In this document: positions 10,050 through 24,110 of the stretch, one piece after another | Numbering within the stretch: position 1 is the first letter of the stretch | Layout of the letters: every line of letters begins with the position of its first letter | Source of the DNA: Przewalskia tangutica | Taxonomy: Eukaryota; Streptophyta; Magnoliopsida; Solanales; Solanaceae | Reading direction: 5' to 3' | NCBI GenBank assembly: GCA_029844215.1 | Contig: CM056718.1 | Coordinates: 169,187,396-169,251,395 of the forward strand | DNA: 64,000 bases | The notes under the pieces: model-generated | What the model was told of the DNA's origin: nothing | The model's database searches: none | The model's input: only the letters and a program-made list of their open reading frames with translations | Made by a program: the position numbers and the translations under genes

Positions 10050-13000
10050 TGTTACACCCCGTAGTTCAGGTCATGCGCATGAGGGCGTACGAAAGGGAGT
10101 AAGACTTAAAATTTTCAAAAGATAGGTTGACGGATTGTTCCGGATGGGTTTTAGTCAACTTTGAGGTGGGTTATGACCCGGTACATTGAGAGTTCCTAAG
10201 TATTTCAAAGGCTCAGGGCGTAGTTCGTTGAGTCTATATTCCAACGCAACCAACCGTTCGTCGATAGGACGTCGGAGTAGAAAGTTATGAGAGTTACAAG
10301 TTCAGTGCGCAGACGGACAAAAATGCGTTTGTGCAAAGCAGCGCGGATGCAGGCCGGATCTGGCCGAACGCAGGCCGCGAGGGCCGAAGTTGAAGCGCGC
10401 GGCCGGGAAGCCGCGCGCGGTGGCCCAAGAAGTTCGCGAAGCAGTGGCGGTCTGGGCGGAAGCGGAAAACTTAGGACAAGTCAGATTTTTCTTTTAAAAG
10501 ACCTTGGGAGGGTGACAAGTGTCCCCCCCATCTGATTTTTGCATGCATTATATTGACCGACTTGGTCATATTTCATCTCTCTCTCTTAGACAAAAGCTCT
10601 TCCTTCTCTCTTAAAAGTTCAAGCTCCTCCTTCTCTCTAAAATCCCAAGAGACATTCTAGCCTTAGGAAAAATCTGAAAAAGTAAAAGCAAGAGGGAAGC
10701 TTGTGGCTAGCTTGTGAAGGTTGTTGTGGTGGTGTTCTTGAAAAGGAAGCTAGCAAGTGGTTGGAAAGATTTGGCTAAAGCTTTAAGGTAACATTTCTTC
10801 CTTTAGAATTAGTTTCTAGTGTTGCATGTTAAGAAGGAAGAACTTGTGGTAGTAAATAATGCTCTTAGAGTCATTGCATGCAAGAAATGTGGTTTGGATA
10901 TAAAAGAATTGGTTAAGAAGATATTATGAGCATGTTGTAGCCTAAAAAAAACTACCTTAGAATTATTTAGTGAATTGTTGTACCTAATGGGGCAGAATTT
11001 TACACACCCAAGTTTGGAGGTGTAATCCCCTTTAAAATGTTGGATTGTTGAGCCTTAAATGTGGCGTTTGGATGATAAATTCGGCCTTGAGAAAGGTGAC
11101 AAAGTATGTAGAAACAAAGGAAATGCTGCCCAATTTTCCATAGAATTTAGTGACTTTGAACTTAGATTATTTCTACATTGAAATTAGTGGTTAATAAACG
11201 TATCATGGTTGTTATAGGTTGGCATATTACTTGCGGTAGTTTGAGCTTAGCAAGTGGATTGACCGAAGAGGTATGTGGAAACTTTCTTACCTCTTGAGCA
11301 TGAGTAGTTATAACTATATAGTCTGGTGAGCGTCGTGTTTTAAATGAAGTAAATCCTTTTGTTATACTTGACTTGTTTTAAGAAAATGTCTAAGTGGTTG
11401 GGTTAAGAAGTTAACCCGCTTGTTCATAAGGAGTGGTTTATCCTAAATAAGGTAGACAAGGATTTCTTGACATAATGAAGTATAGAGTATTTGGTGTGAA
11501 AGTATTGAGTATTGAATTATTCTAAAAGATAAGAGACTTAAATTTTTGAGGTAAGAAACTTGTTTTCTAAAAGATAAGAGGCTTGAAGTATTTTGAAAAT
11601 TGTATGAATTTGTTTGAAGTATAAGTCTCTTGGTTAGTAAAAGAACGAAATGGTTTATAAGGAGTTATAACGGCTTTATGGGAAGTTAGTTATAACGGCC
11701 TTAGGAAAGGATAAGGATGTCTTAAAATTCTAAAGCATAAAGTTAGTATAACGGCTTTATGGGAAGTTGGTTATAATAACTTTATGGAAGGTTATGAAAG
11801 TTGTCTATGTTGATTAATGAGCATAAGTTGTCTAGATTGTGAAAAATTGAAGTTACTTGGTTTCAAGCTTTGAAACGAGTTTTCTAAAGGTGTAGTAACT
11901 TGCTTTGAAAAATAGATACGCCTTGATACTACGGGTGTTAGTATCTTGGATTTTATATAAAAATGAGGCTTTCGAAAAGAATGTATGTACATAGTACTTT
12001 GGCTTGTTTAATTGAGAATTATTCTATGTGTGCCTTGATAAGTACTTTGGCTTGCTTAAATAAGAATTCTCTTGGTTTATGTGAAAAGAAGGCATGGTAA
12101 TTGTCTTGGTTTATGTAAAGGCATGGTATTGCATTCGAATTAAAAGCATGTAGTTATGAGTCTATTTGGGCGTACCGTCAGTGATGGAGGATTTCACGGG
12201 TATGCGGCCATGATGAGGGTTCGTTTCCCTGTTGACAGTATTATTCCATGGATTAGCTCTCCATGAGGTCTGCGATGCGAGGGTGGATCTAGTAGTTAGC
12301 CTCGTACTTGCCGGTCGAGACGCGTGATGCAGGTGGATCCGTAGTTGGCTTTCGTACTTGCCGGTCGTGTTAGGCGAAGTGGTGTGATGCAGGTGGATCA
12401 GTGGTTAGCTCGCGTGCCCCCGATCGATGATGGGCGAGGTGGATCTGTAGAGGCGTATTGTTGGTACGGGTGGATCCGTAGCTGCTTCGTACTTGCCGAT
12501 CGGTTGAGGATGCAGGTGGATCGGTAGCTATGCCTTCGTCTTTTGCCTCGTGCGGTTCGATGACACAGTGGGATCTAGTGTTCATGTACTCCTTAGTGTT
12601 GTTATATCATAGGCATCGGCAGTGAGGAAGGAATTCCACGGGCATGATTGATATTATGGGCATGAGACCTATGGTTATATTTGAGTGATGACTTAGAGGG
12701 CGTGAGTCTCTGACTTGACATGGCTGCGTATATGTTGTGTACTGTAGTTTGGCTATCATACATGTCTCCTGCTTTACATATGCTATTGTGATTTCATTCT
12801 GATATTTTCGATTTCACATGGTTGGTACTGTTATCGACCTCGCCCGGTGGGATGCGTTACGCCGCAGTCGAGTTACGTAGCTGGCGATCCGCTTTTAGGA
12901 TCACGATTCGATTCTTGAAAGCTCCATCCTCGGGAGCTTTGTCTTTTGGTATGATTTCCGAGGTTATAGACTTTTGTACATTCAGGGGTATGGCGGGGCC

Positions 13001-13219
13001 TGTCCACGATTGTTAATCTGAAGTGCAGTAGTCACGTTTGTGGTTTGGGTTGTAAGAATAAGTTGTACTTACGATTAAGTATGTTTTATGGAAGCACGCG
13101 TCGGTGGCAATGATGTTTACCTTTTTATAAGTTATGTGTTATGTATGTTCATTGCTATTCTACGATGTATACCGACGGTGCCGGTGCAGGTACGATCGCG
13201 GCCTGGTCGGGTCGTGACA
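10050..13219 (+). mobile_element. Solo LTR, 3170 bp, TSD TCTTG
   Basis: TG..CA ended: TGTTACACCCCGTAGTTCAG to GGTCGGGTCGTGACA. The 5-bp duplication TCTTG at 10045-10049 and 13220-13224 is exact, so the boundaries are firm and no internal region remains. Features inside: a GC-rich patch about 10320-10460, a CT-rich stretch about 10570-10640, the conserved hairpin at 10989-11030, TTATAACGGCTTTATGGGAA-type repeats about 11660-11790, and a minisatellite of GGTGGATC..GTAGTTGGCTTTCG units at about 12280-12570. ORFs in it are incidental. Confidence 0.92.
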
Positions 13220-15233
13220 TCTTGCTAGGCTAAGAGCTTGATATTGTTGACTAAGTCCGAAGGGCCACTTGGCTAGATTTTTATATGAATTGGATTCAAG
13301 CCATCCATATGTGCTAATCTTGACCCTCCATTGTGTTATTTAAGCATACTAGTAGCAAGACAAGGCTACTTAGAAAATTTTCATGAAACTTTGAAGTCTC
13401 TAATGGTGCTCTCGGGTTTCATAGGGTTTCAAGGAGAAAAATTTCCGTTTGTTGTTCAATAACCTCCACACTTTAAACCAAGGTTCCTAAGAGTATTGTA
13501 AGGGTATCTTAATAGAAAGATCCCGGAAAAGTGTCGTTTTTGTATTAGTCGCGAGGTAAAAACCTAAGTCGCTTTCATAGGTTTGGATTGGAAATTAAAG
13601 GAAAGTTGTTTGTGATCTTCTAAGGGCTTCAAGTGGCGGATTGGAGTGTCAAGGAGAGGCTCTAAGTTGCTAGGGAGCGACTTCGGATCTTGAAGATTGG
13701 ATTAAGGCTTGTCAAGGTAACAATCTTGTTCTCTTAAGTGTTATAAGATTACATATTGTTGTAGCCTTACATTCTAACTAGCATGAAGTATATGTATTGA
13801 AGATTGATATGGATAGTGTAAGCCTAAATCCGAAATGACATTGTGAGCCTTTTGAAATTGAAATACAATTTGGTCGATAATTAGAATCGTCGCATGTTAT
13901 CTACTTGAAGATTGTAGTTGTTATAATCGATTGCGGCTTTATAACATGTTATACTAAACAACTTGAATTGAAAAGGAATTGGAAAGGATGATATGTTGTT
14001 ACACCTTTTGGCCGTGAATGGCATTGCCTTTTTGGACTAGTTTGATATCAATTGTGGGGCGGAATTTTACACGTCTTGTTAGGCGTGTAATCCCCTATTG
14101 TTAGCTACATTGTTGAGCCTTAAATGTGGCGTGTTTAGTTATTGAATTCGGGCCTTGAAAAAGGTGGAAAAGTATGTAGAAACAAAGGAAGTGCTGTCCG
14201 ATTTTCCGTAGAATTTAGTGACTTTGCACTTAGAATATTCTACGTTTGAAACTAGAAGTTAATAGACGTATTATGGTCATTATAGGTTGACATACTACGT
14301 ACGACATATTGGACTTAGCAAGTGGATTGAACCGAAGAGGTATGTGGAACTTTCTTATCTCTTGAGCATGAGTAGTTGTAAATATATAGTACGGTAGACG
14401 TATGAGATTTTGACGAATCTAGTTCCATTTGATATCCTTGCCTTGTCTTAAGAATGTCCAAGCTGGTTGAGTTAGGAAATTAACTCACTTGTTTAAAAAT
14501 ATTAAGGATATCTTAGTTTCTAAAAGTTAAGAGACTTAAAGTATTTTGAAAGTATATGATACTTGTTTTGTTTGGAAAGTTTAAGTCTCTTGGTTATAAA
14601 GAAGAATGTAAGTATCTAAAGTATAAAGCTAGTATAACAGCTTTATGGGAAGTTGGTTATAATAGCTTTATTTAAAGTTAAAAGAATGGTTTACTCTAGC
14701 AATGTAAATTAAGATAAAATGACTTGAAAGGAAGAAAGACAAATTGATTTGAAGGCATCAATTGCTTAAAGTTTTAAAGCAAAAAGTCACTTGATTTAGA
14801 AGTCTTTAAATGTAGTTCTAAAAGGTATTGTGACTTGTTTTGAAAAGTAGACATAATTTGATACTACGGTTATTAGTATCTTGAAAGTTTTATATGAAAA
14901 AGAGTCATTTTAAGAGAATAGAAGTACGTAGTACTTTGGGTTAAATTTCCGGATTTTATAATGACATGTTAGTGCCTTAAGTAAACTAAAATGAGAGTGT
15001 ATATGAACAAAGCTAATAAGAAGTTAGGGGATTTCTTAACTTGCTTATGATAATTGTGATAAGCCGTTAGTGCTTGTGTTATGTATGATAGCCGGTTGTG
15101 CTAGTGATATATTATTCATTACGGGGTCATTCCCCGGGTTTGTGGCATTTGCATATTCCGTGGATTTGCTACCCATGATGCGAGGAATACCTCATGCGAG
15201 TCCGTAGGGCTTATGCGGGTGAAATAGTCCTAT

Positions 15234-18200
15234 TGTTACACCCCGTAGTTCAGGTCATGCGTATGAGAGCGTACGAAAGGGAGTAAGACTTAAAATTTTC
15301 GAAAGACAGGTTGACGGATTGTTTCGGACGGGTTTTAGTCAACTTTGAGGCGGGTTATGACCCGGTACATTGAGAGTTCCTAGGTGTTTCAAAGGCCTAG
15401 GGCGTAGTTCGTTGAGTCTAGTTTCCAACGCAACCGGCCGTTCGTCGATAGGACATCGGAGTAGAAAGTTATGGGAGTTACAAATTCGGCGTGATCGGGC
15501 GAGAAGGTGTTTAGAGTCGGGCGCGCGGATGCAAGGCGCGGTATCACGACCGATCCGGGCCCGTGACTGGTGCCTTACCCCGGGCACCCTAGTGATACAA
15601 CATCAGAGAAAAATCAGCGGAAATAAAAACTAAAACATGAGACAAGACATAAAGTATGAAACAGGCTAACCAAAACGGTCACCTTCCTGAATATATACAT
15701 ATATATATCAACCTGAACAGTTAAATCCTTTTACAAACCCTGCCCACAACAGTACTACAGACCTCTAAGAATGTAACCATAACTATGACGGGACAGGGCC
15801 CCGCCATACCCCTGAATGTACAAGTAACTACACTGACAGGGGACTATACCAAAGATGAGCCTCCGGAGAAACGGAGCTTCCCAAAACGCTGAACTGTGAT
15901 CCTATGAGCGAGGATCCACAACCGATGTACCTCTACCTGCGGCATGAACGCAGCCCCCCGAAGGAGGTCAGTACAACAGGTACCAAGTATGTGAAACTGA
16001 AAATACTGTAAATGAAATCATAGTAGTCTATAAAAAAACAGGAGACATATATGATAACCAAACTACGATCATAACGTATGGCGATACGCGTAAGTCAGGG
16101 ACTCACGCCCTCAAAGTCATCACTCAAATATAACTATGGGTCTCACGCCCACAACATCAATCCTGCCCGTGGAATACCTTCCTCACTGCCGGCAGTCTAT
16201 GATATAGCAACACCAAGGAATACACATGAACACCAGGTCCCACCTGTGTCATAACAACCCTATGGGGCAAGTACGAAGGCTAACTACCAGATACCAAGCC
16301 GCATCCTCGACGGACCGGGGCAAGTACGAAAGCCAACTACCAGATACCAAGGTCGTACCAACAAATCTACATAACCATACCACGAAGCTGACCCAGGGCA
16401 AGTACGAAAGCCAACTATCAGATACCAAGCCTGCGCCACGTAGCTGGCCGGGGCAAGTTCGAAGACTAACTACCAAATACCAAGCCGGAATCACGAGACT
16501 TCGTCACAAAACTGAACGGGGCAAGTACGAAGGCTAACTACGGATACTGTCGAAACAGCCACGACTTCGGGGCAAGTACGAGAGCCAACTACCAGATACC
16601 AAGCCGAATCAGTAAAACCTCATGGAGAGCTAGTCCATGGAATAATAACCGCAGAAGCGTACCCGTGGAATGCTCCGTCACTGCCGGTACATCCAAGTAA
16701 GATCATAACAAATCAGCCGGCCCTCCATCGAGAGACGCGGTGGTATAGAAATACAATACTAGCACGACAAGGCTATCACACGCAAACATAGGCAAGTTAC
16801 ACACAACTCAAGGTACTTTCATTTTATGTCAACAATACGGGTTTCAAACCCAAAAATATTACCTACTTTCATTCTTTCAAAAAAACCACTTTTTACGCAA
16901 AAGATACTAATACTCGTAGTATCAAAAACACATTTCCTTTTTAAACCAAATTACTTTACTTTCGTAAAAACATTTACAAGACTTTTAAAATAAAGTACTC
17001 TATACTCTTTAAACCAAGTGCCTTTCTTTTAAAACAACATCAAGTATACTCTTTAAAACTCAAATACTTACTCTTTTCAAAACAAGTAACCTATACTTAA
17101 ATCAAGTTACCATTTTAAAACCAATGATAAAACCATTATTTTGCTTTCATAAAGTCGTTATAACTAACTTCCCATAAAGCTGTTATAACACTTTATGTTT
17201 TAAACCAATTTAAGACAAAACCATGTCTCTCTTTTAAACCAAAAACTCTTCAATTCCTCAAGTCTCTTTTCTTTTAGAAATCAAGTTCCTTTTAAAGACC
17301 AAATACTCATTTCTCGCGAATGAGGTTTCACAACTTTCTACACAATTCGAGTTCTTCATATATCATATTAAGTCAAATATAAGTCAAGTCCTTTATCCTT
17401 TAAAATCAGTAAACCAACCAAATTCACTTAGAACATGTACGTCTACCGTACTACATAGTTCACAACAATCATGCTAGAAAAGATAGGAAGAGGTTCACAT
17501 ACCTCGCGACGATTATCGACAATTAGCAAAATGCTCCAAGTACTACAACCTTGCTAGCCTTTTCCACCCTTCAAGTAGAATTAGCTACTCGTAGTACTTC
17601 AACCTATAATGGCCATGAAACGTCAATCAACTTCTAGATCTTTTCGTAGAATATTCTAAATACAAGATTCCTTATTCTACAGAAAATTCGGCACCTCCCC
17701 GTAACCACACAAATCTCTCCTCTACTCAGGCTACCGGTGCCAACAACTCCCAGGGGATTATACGTCTAACCGGACGTGTACAACACTGCCCCAAAAATAT
17801 ACTACAGGTCTACTGTAAATACAGTCCAATGTAAATACAGTTTAATTCTATCAATCTTCTATCCTCATATAATATAATTACTACAACATGTAATATCCAA
17901 TTACAATAGGGGGACATAGATTATTACCTCGATAAGCCCAAAATTATCCAAGATTATATGTCGATCCTGGGCAACGTTTAGCTCCAATTCCTTACGCTCC
18001 AACCCGCTCCAAGCGACCCTTAGAAGTTTCTAAACAACTTCTCTAAGCACTTCAACCAAGTTATGAAGATTTTTCTAGGGTTTCATTTTGCGACTATTGG
18101 AATAAAGTAGTATTTTCGGGCTCCTAGTATTGAAATAACTTTGGAATACTACTAGGGATACTAGGCTAAGGTATTTGGGATTTATACAACAATACACGAA

Positions 18201-21200
18201 GTATTTTCTACACAAGTGGGGGGAGGGGGACGAAAACTACAAATGAGGGAGTATTATTTTTTGCCTTGAAAGCTCTTAAGTGTGGATGAAATTATGCTTC
18301 AAGCTAAGGGGGTATTTATAGAAGAATCAAGGGTTAAGATCATAGCAAGTGGGTGGTCAAGATTGGGCCATGTGTGTGTGGGTCCCACCACACCACATGG
18401 CCAACGAAAATTGTGCCAAGTGTAGTGGCCATTTCGGCGAGGACAGTGGCTAGCCACTGTCCCTCCACCCGCCAAGGGTGCCACATGGGGGTGACACGTG
18501 TCGCCCCCCTATTCGTCCAAAATATTTCGTTTTCCGAAAATATCCAAAATACCGAAAATCTCAAAAACAAAGTGGGCCCCACAAAACCGTAAATTTCTCC
18601 CGTGGGCCCCACGTGACCATTTCTGAAAATAAAATCCCAAAATTCTAATATAATCCAAGAAGTCCAAATACCAAATCTGGGAATCCAATTCCCACCAACG
18701 AACCTTTTTCCTTCACAAAACCCGGAACTTTTCCGTCGAAAAATCACTTCTTTCTTTCTTTCCAAAATTTCTGTCGTAATCTCGTACATACGTCCTCACA
18801 TACATACCCTGGAACTACGGGGTATAACAGCGACGCCGGTTATTCTGAGGGGCCGCTGAAGTTTCAGAGCCGCGACGAGCGTGGCGGCCACGGAGCTCCG
18901 AAAGTCAGTGGCCATGGCTGCCGCAGGCGGCGAGTTCAGCGAAAAACCGAGGAAATCTGATTTTCTTCTTTTAAAAGGCCATGGGAGGTGTGATGTGTCC
19001 CCATCCGAATTTCATGTCTTATATTGACCAAGTCTTGAAGACTTGGTCATCTTTCAAATCTATCTCTCTCTCTCTAAGCTAGAGCTCTCACTTCTCTCTA
19101 AAATTCCAAGAGGAATTCAAGCCTAAGGAAAAATCTGAAAAGTTAAGGACAAGAAGGAAGCTTGTGGCTAGCTTGTAGGAATCATTGTGGTGGTGTTCTT
19201 GGAAAGGAGGCTAGCAAAGTTGTTGGAAGAGTTTTGGCTAAAGCTCCAAAGGTAACATTTCTTCTCTTGTAGCTAGTATTGATGTTGCATGTGAAGAAAA
19301 AGGAATTTGTAGTAGTAAATAACGCTCTTAGGTTCATTGCATGTAAGAAATATGGGTTGGATGTGAAAGAATTGGTTAAGAAGATATTATGAGCATGTTG
19401 TAGCCTAAAAAAATACCTTAGACTTGTTGAGTTAATTGTTGTACCTTTTGGGGCAGAATTCTACACACCCAAGTTTAGGTGTGTAATCCCCTTTGGAATG
19501 TTTGGATTGTTGAGCCTTAAATGTGGCGTTTGGATGTTGAATTCGGCCTTGAGAAAGGTGGCAAAGTATGTAGAAACAAAGGAAATGCTGCCCATTTTTC
19601 CATAGAATTTAGTGGCCTTGAACTTAGATTATTTCTACATTGAAATTAGAGGTTAATAAATGTATCATGGTTATTATAGGTTGACATATTACGTGCGGTA
19701 TTTTGGATTTAGCAAGTGGATTGACCGAAGAGGTATGTGGAAACTTTCTTATCTCTTGAGCATGAGTAGTTATAACTATATATTACGGTAGACGTACATG
19801 TTTTAAATGAAGTAAATCCTTTTGTTATACTTGACTTGTTTTAAGAAAAAGTCTAAGTGGTTGGGTTAAGAAGTTAACCCGCTTGTTCTTGATGAGTGGT
19901 TTATCCTAAATAAGGTAGACAAGGATTTCTTGGCATAAAGAAGTATAGAGTACTTGGTGTGAAAGTATTGAGTATTAAATTATTCTAAAAGATAAGAGGC
20001 CTAAACTTTTGAGGTAAGAAACTTGTTTTCTAAAAGATAAGAGGCTTGAAGTATTTTGAAAATTGTGTAAATTTGTTTGAAGTATAAGTCTCTTGGATAG
20101 TAAAAGAACGAAATGGTTTATAAGGAGTTATAACGGCTTTATGGGAAGTTAGTTATAACGGCCTTAGGAAAGGATAAGAATGTCTTAATTTCTAAAGCAT
20201 AAAGTTAGTATAACGGCTTTATGGGAAGTTGGTTATAATAACTTTACGGAGATTTAAGAAAGTTGTCTATTTTGATTAATGGGCATAAGTTGTCTAGATT
20301 GTGAAAAATTGAAGTTACTTGATTTCAAGCTTTGAAATGAGTTTTCTAAAGGTGTAGTAACTTACTTTGAAAAATAGACACACCTTGATACTACGGGTGT
20401 TAGTATCTTGGATGTTACATAAAAAGGAGTCTTTTGAAAAGAATGTACGTACGTAGTACTTTGGCTTGTTTAATTGAGAATTAATCTATGTGTGCCATGA
20501 TAAGTACTTTGGCTTGCTTAAATAAGGATTCTCTTGGTTTATGTGAAAAGAAGGCATGGTAGTTGTCTTGGTTTATGTGAAAAGAAGGCATGGTAATTGT
20601 CTTGGTTTATGTAAAGACATGGTATTGCAATTCGAATTAAAGGCATGTAGTTGTGAGTCTACTTGGACGTACCGTCAGTGATGGAGGATTCCACGGATAT
20701 GCTTCCATTGTCTTAGTTATGAGTCTACTTGGGCGTACCGTCAGTGATGGAGGATTCCACGGGTATGCGGCCATGATGAGGGTTCGTTTCCCTGTTGATA
20801 GTGTTATTCCATGGACTAGCTCTCCCTGAGGTCTACTGATGCAGGGTGGATCTGGTAGTTATCCCTCGTACTTGCCCCGGTCAGAGACGTGATCCAGGGT
20901 GGATCTGGTAGTTGGCTTTCGTACTTGCCCCGGTCAGTGTTAGGGCGAAGTTGTGTGATGCAGGGTGGATCTGATGGTTAGCCTGCGTACTTGCCCCGGT
21001 CAGCGATGTGACGCAGGGTGGATCTGGTAGAGGCTATCGTACTTACCCCGGTCAGCTTCGTGATTCAGGTAATTAGTATTGTTGGTACGGGTGGATCTGG
21101 TAGTTGGCTTTCGTACTTGCCCCTGTCAGTTGAGGATGCAGGGTGGATCTAGTAGCTATGCCTTCGTACTTGCCTCGTACGGTTTTCAGGTAATTAGTAT

Positions 21201-21991
21201 TGTTGGTACGGATGGATCTGGTAGCTGGCTTTCGTACTTGCCCCGGTCAGTTGAGGATGCAGGGTGGATCTGGTAGCTATGCCTTCGTATTTGTCTCGTA
21301 CGGTTCTTATGACTCAGGTGGGATCTAGTGTTCATGTGTACTCCTTAGTGTTGTTATATCATAGACTGCCGGCAGTGAGGAAGGAATTCCACGGGCATGA
21401 TTGATATTATGGGCATGAGACCTATGGTTATATTTGAGTGACGACTTAGAGGGCGTGAGTCCCTGACTTGACACGGCTGCGTATATGTTGTGTACTGTAG
21501 TTTGGCTATCATACATGTCTCCTGCTTTATATACACTATTATGATTTCATTACGATTTTGATTTCACATACTTGCACTGTTATCGACCTCCTTCGGGTGC
21601 GCTCACGCCGCAGTCGAGATACGTAGCTACCGATCCGCACTCTTAGGATCACTGTTCATTTCTTGGAAAGCTCCATCTCTCCGGAGGCTTTGTCTTTTTG
21701 GTATGATTCCCTGAGGTTATAGACTTTTGTACATTCAGGGGGTATGGCGGGGACCTGTCCCGCCATAGTTTTTATTCCTAGAGGTCTGTAGTCACGTTTG
21801 TGGATTGGGCTGTAAGTATAAGTTGTACTGTTTCACTTTCGATTAAGTTATTTTATGGAAGGCGGCCTTGTCGGCTGGCCAGTGATGTTTACCTTATTAT
21901 AACTTAGGTGTTATGTATGTTCCGCTGCTATTCTCTGATGTATACCGACGGTACCCTGGCAGGTACCGCCGCGACTCGGTCGGTCGCGACA
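15234..21991 (+). mobile_element. Long LTR (same family as 10050-13219), split by a minus-strand LTR
   Basis: Starts TGTTACACCCCGTAGTTCAG, nearly identical to the start of 10050-13219, and ends GGTCGGTCGCGACA. Own pieces 15234-15541 and 18830-21991, about 3.47 kb; the extra length over its relative is mostly minisatellite. Conserved hairpin at 19450-19491. Minisatellite 20830-21310 with units containing GGTGGATCTGGTAG and CGTACTTGCCCCGGTCAG. The flanks (CCTAT left, CTACA right) do not form a clean 5-bp duplication, so solo LTR formation is less certain here. Confidence 0.8.
15542..18829 (-). mobile_element. Minus-strand solo LTR nested in 15234-21991
   Basis: Plus-strand ends are TATCACGACC and GGGGTATAACA, mutated forms of TGTCACGACC and GGGGTGTAACA; 3288 bp. 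The first 60 bases closely resemble the start of 41924-45742 (CCGGGCCCGTGACTGGTGCC). Contains a minus-strand minisatellite 16255-16620 built on GGGCAAGTACGAAAGCCAAC, and the conserved hairpin at 17753-17792. The host LTR resumes on both sides, which supports the boundaries, but flanks CGCGG and GCGAC are not a convincing duplication. Confidence 0.8.
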
Positions 21992-22817
21992 CTACATGGG
22001 CGGACCAGTCCTATGCGAATAGATTACCTCATGCTGGTCCACACGACCTATGCGGGCGGATACAGTCTATGCGAGGAAATTACTTCATGCGGGTCCATAC
22101 GACCTATGCGGGTGAAATAGTCCCAGGAGTAGGATTGCTTAATGATACTACGGGCGGGTGACCCTACTTTGATCATGAGCCTCCTATCTTTATGTAGTAA
22201 AGTATACACTTGTTTACTCTCATTGTTAGTAAGGCACAGTGTACTGTTATTTGAGTTATCATACATGTCTCCAGCTTTATTTTTAGACTTTATGATTTCA
22301 TTTCGATCTTTCGCTTTACATACTTGGTACATCTGTTATCGACCCCTTTCCTCGGAGGTTGCGTTCATGCCGCGTGTAGGGGTAAGCAGGTGGTGGATCC
22401 TCATTCTTAGGATCACTGATCAGGTGTCAGAAGCTCCATTTCTCCGGAGGCTTGCCTTTTGGTACGGTTTCCCTGATGTTGTAGATTTATGTACATTCAG
22501 TGGTATGGCGGGGCCCTGTCCCGTCACAGTTGTTATTCTTAGAGGTCTGTAGTCATATTTGTGGATTGGATTTTAAGAACAGATTATGTATATTTTACGG
22601 AAGGTGGCCTTATCGGCTAGCCTGTTGATGTTTAATGTCTAAGCATTTTTATGAGTTGTGTATGTTCCGCTGCTATTCTCTGATGTATACGAGGGTGCGG
22701 GTAGGCACTGATCATGAACCGGGTCGTCGTGGATACTGGGGTGACATATAACCTGCAACTACATCAGACCTCTCATGATCTTCAAGCATTAATCACAATA
22801 CTAGGAATTAGAATTTA

Positions 22818-24110
22818 CCTTGAGCTTCTCTTGAAATCTCGTCATTAGTCTGGAATATGTGTGGATATTTGTGTATCATTTCTTCGTCCGCCTCCCATGT
22901 CATCTCTTCCACATTCCTATTTCACCATAAGACCTTCACAGAAGCTACCTCCATAGTCCTCAGCTTGCGGACTTGTCGATCTAGGATAGCAACATGAATT
23001 TTTTCATATGTCAGATTCTATGTAACATGCACATCCTCTACTGGTACAATCCGAGAATGATCTCCAACACATGCTCTCAACATGGAAACCAGATGAACAA
23101 ACTTCAATTCTGACGGTAAATCTAATTCATAAGCTACCTGACCTATACGTCAAATTATGCGATATGGTCCAATATATCTTGGACTAAGATTTTCCTTCAT
23201 TCTGAATCTCATTACTCCCTTCATAGGTGAAATCTTCAGATATACTCAATCATCTACTTGGAATTCTATGTCTAGCCGTCGTACATCCGAATATGACTTC
23301 TGACGAATCTGATCTGTTAGCAACCGTTCCTGGATAAACTTCACTTTTTTTATGGCTTGATGCACTAGGTCAGGTTCAAATAACTCTGATTCGCCTACCT
23401 CGAACCATTCAATAGGATATCTATATCTATGCCCGTATAATGCCTCATATAAAGCCATTTTAATGTTGGCATGATAGCTATTATTGTACGCGAATTCAAC
23501 AAGAGGTAAGCGATCATCCCAACTTCCCTTAAAGTCCAACACACAAGCTCGTAACATGTCCTCGAGCATCTGAATCATTCGCTCAGCCTGACCGTCAGTC
23601 TGGGGATGGAAACCCATACTTAAATTAACTCGGGTGCCTAGCCCTTTCTGAAGTGACTTCCAGAAGTTAGCTGTAAAATGAACACCTCGGTCAGATATTA
23701 TAGAAACATACATACCATGAAGGCAAACAATCTCCTTAACATACAATTTTGTGTTATCCTCGACCGTGTAGATAGTTTCGACTGCCAGGAATTGAGCTAA
23801 TTTTGTTAGTCTATCAACAATCACCTGAATAGCATCAAACTTATGATAAGAGCGAGGTAAACCCGTAATGAAATCCATATTAATCATTCTCCATTTCCAC
23901 ATCGGAATCTCGATGTTCTGAGTCAAGCCATCGGGCTTTTGGTGCTCTATTTTTACCTACTAACAATTACGACACTGAACCACCAATTATGCAATGTTCC
24001 TCTTCATGTCGTCCTACCAATACGTACCTTTTGGGATCATGATACATCTTAGTAGATTCATGGTGAATGAAATATTGTGAACCATAGACCTCCGTCGTAA
24101 TCTTGTTTTG
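22818..24110 (-). pseudogene. Chromovirus integrase and chromodomain relic of the outer element
   Basis: Read right to left: a decayed zinc-binding (HHCC) region around 24060-23950 (SQYFIHHESTKMYHD), then the catalytic core in one 226-codon frame from 23926. All three DDE positions are visible: D in MDFITGLPRS, D in IISDRGVHFT, E in HPQTDGQAERM. FAYNNSYH and EALYGHRY follow. A TGA at 23248-23246 replaces the Trp after QVDD; beyond it the C-terminal and chromodomain-like sequence (EEMTWEADEEMIHKYPH) has further stops and runs to about 22820. This is the coding remnant expected between the outer polypurine tract (8979-8991) and primer site (49169-49180). Dead copy. Confidence 0.85.

Larger units (their letters stand above)
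9834..22746 (+). mobile_element. 3' LTR of the plus-strand chromovirus, split by nested LTRs
   Basis: Starts TGTTACACCCCAAAATTTC directly after the polypurine tract and ends GGGGTGACA. Its own pieces are 9834-10049, 13225-15233 and 21992-22746, about 2.98 kb in total. The interruptions are LTRs at 10050-13219 and 15234-21991. It carries the conserved hairpin at 14056-14095 and a short tandem of CATGCGGGTCC..ACCTATGCGGG motifs around 15180-15220 and 22000-22130, which is where the second insertion landed. Related in sequence to the LTRs nested in it. Confidence 0.8.

Noticed and set aside
12345..12585. Protein-coding gene on either strand
   Set aside because: Lies wholly in the solo LTR 10050-13219 minisatellite.
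20830..21310. Coding region with repeated SWLSYLPR-like peptides
   Set aside because: It is the LTR minisatellite; peptides come from the repeated CGTACTTGCCCCGGTCAG unit and frames break between units.
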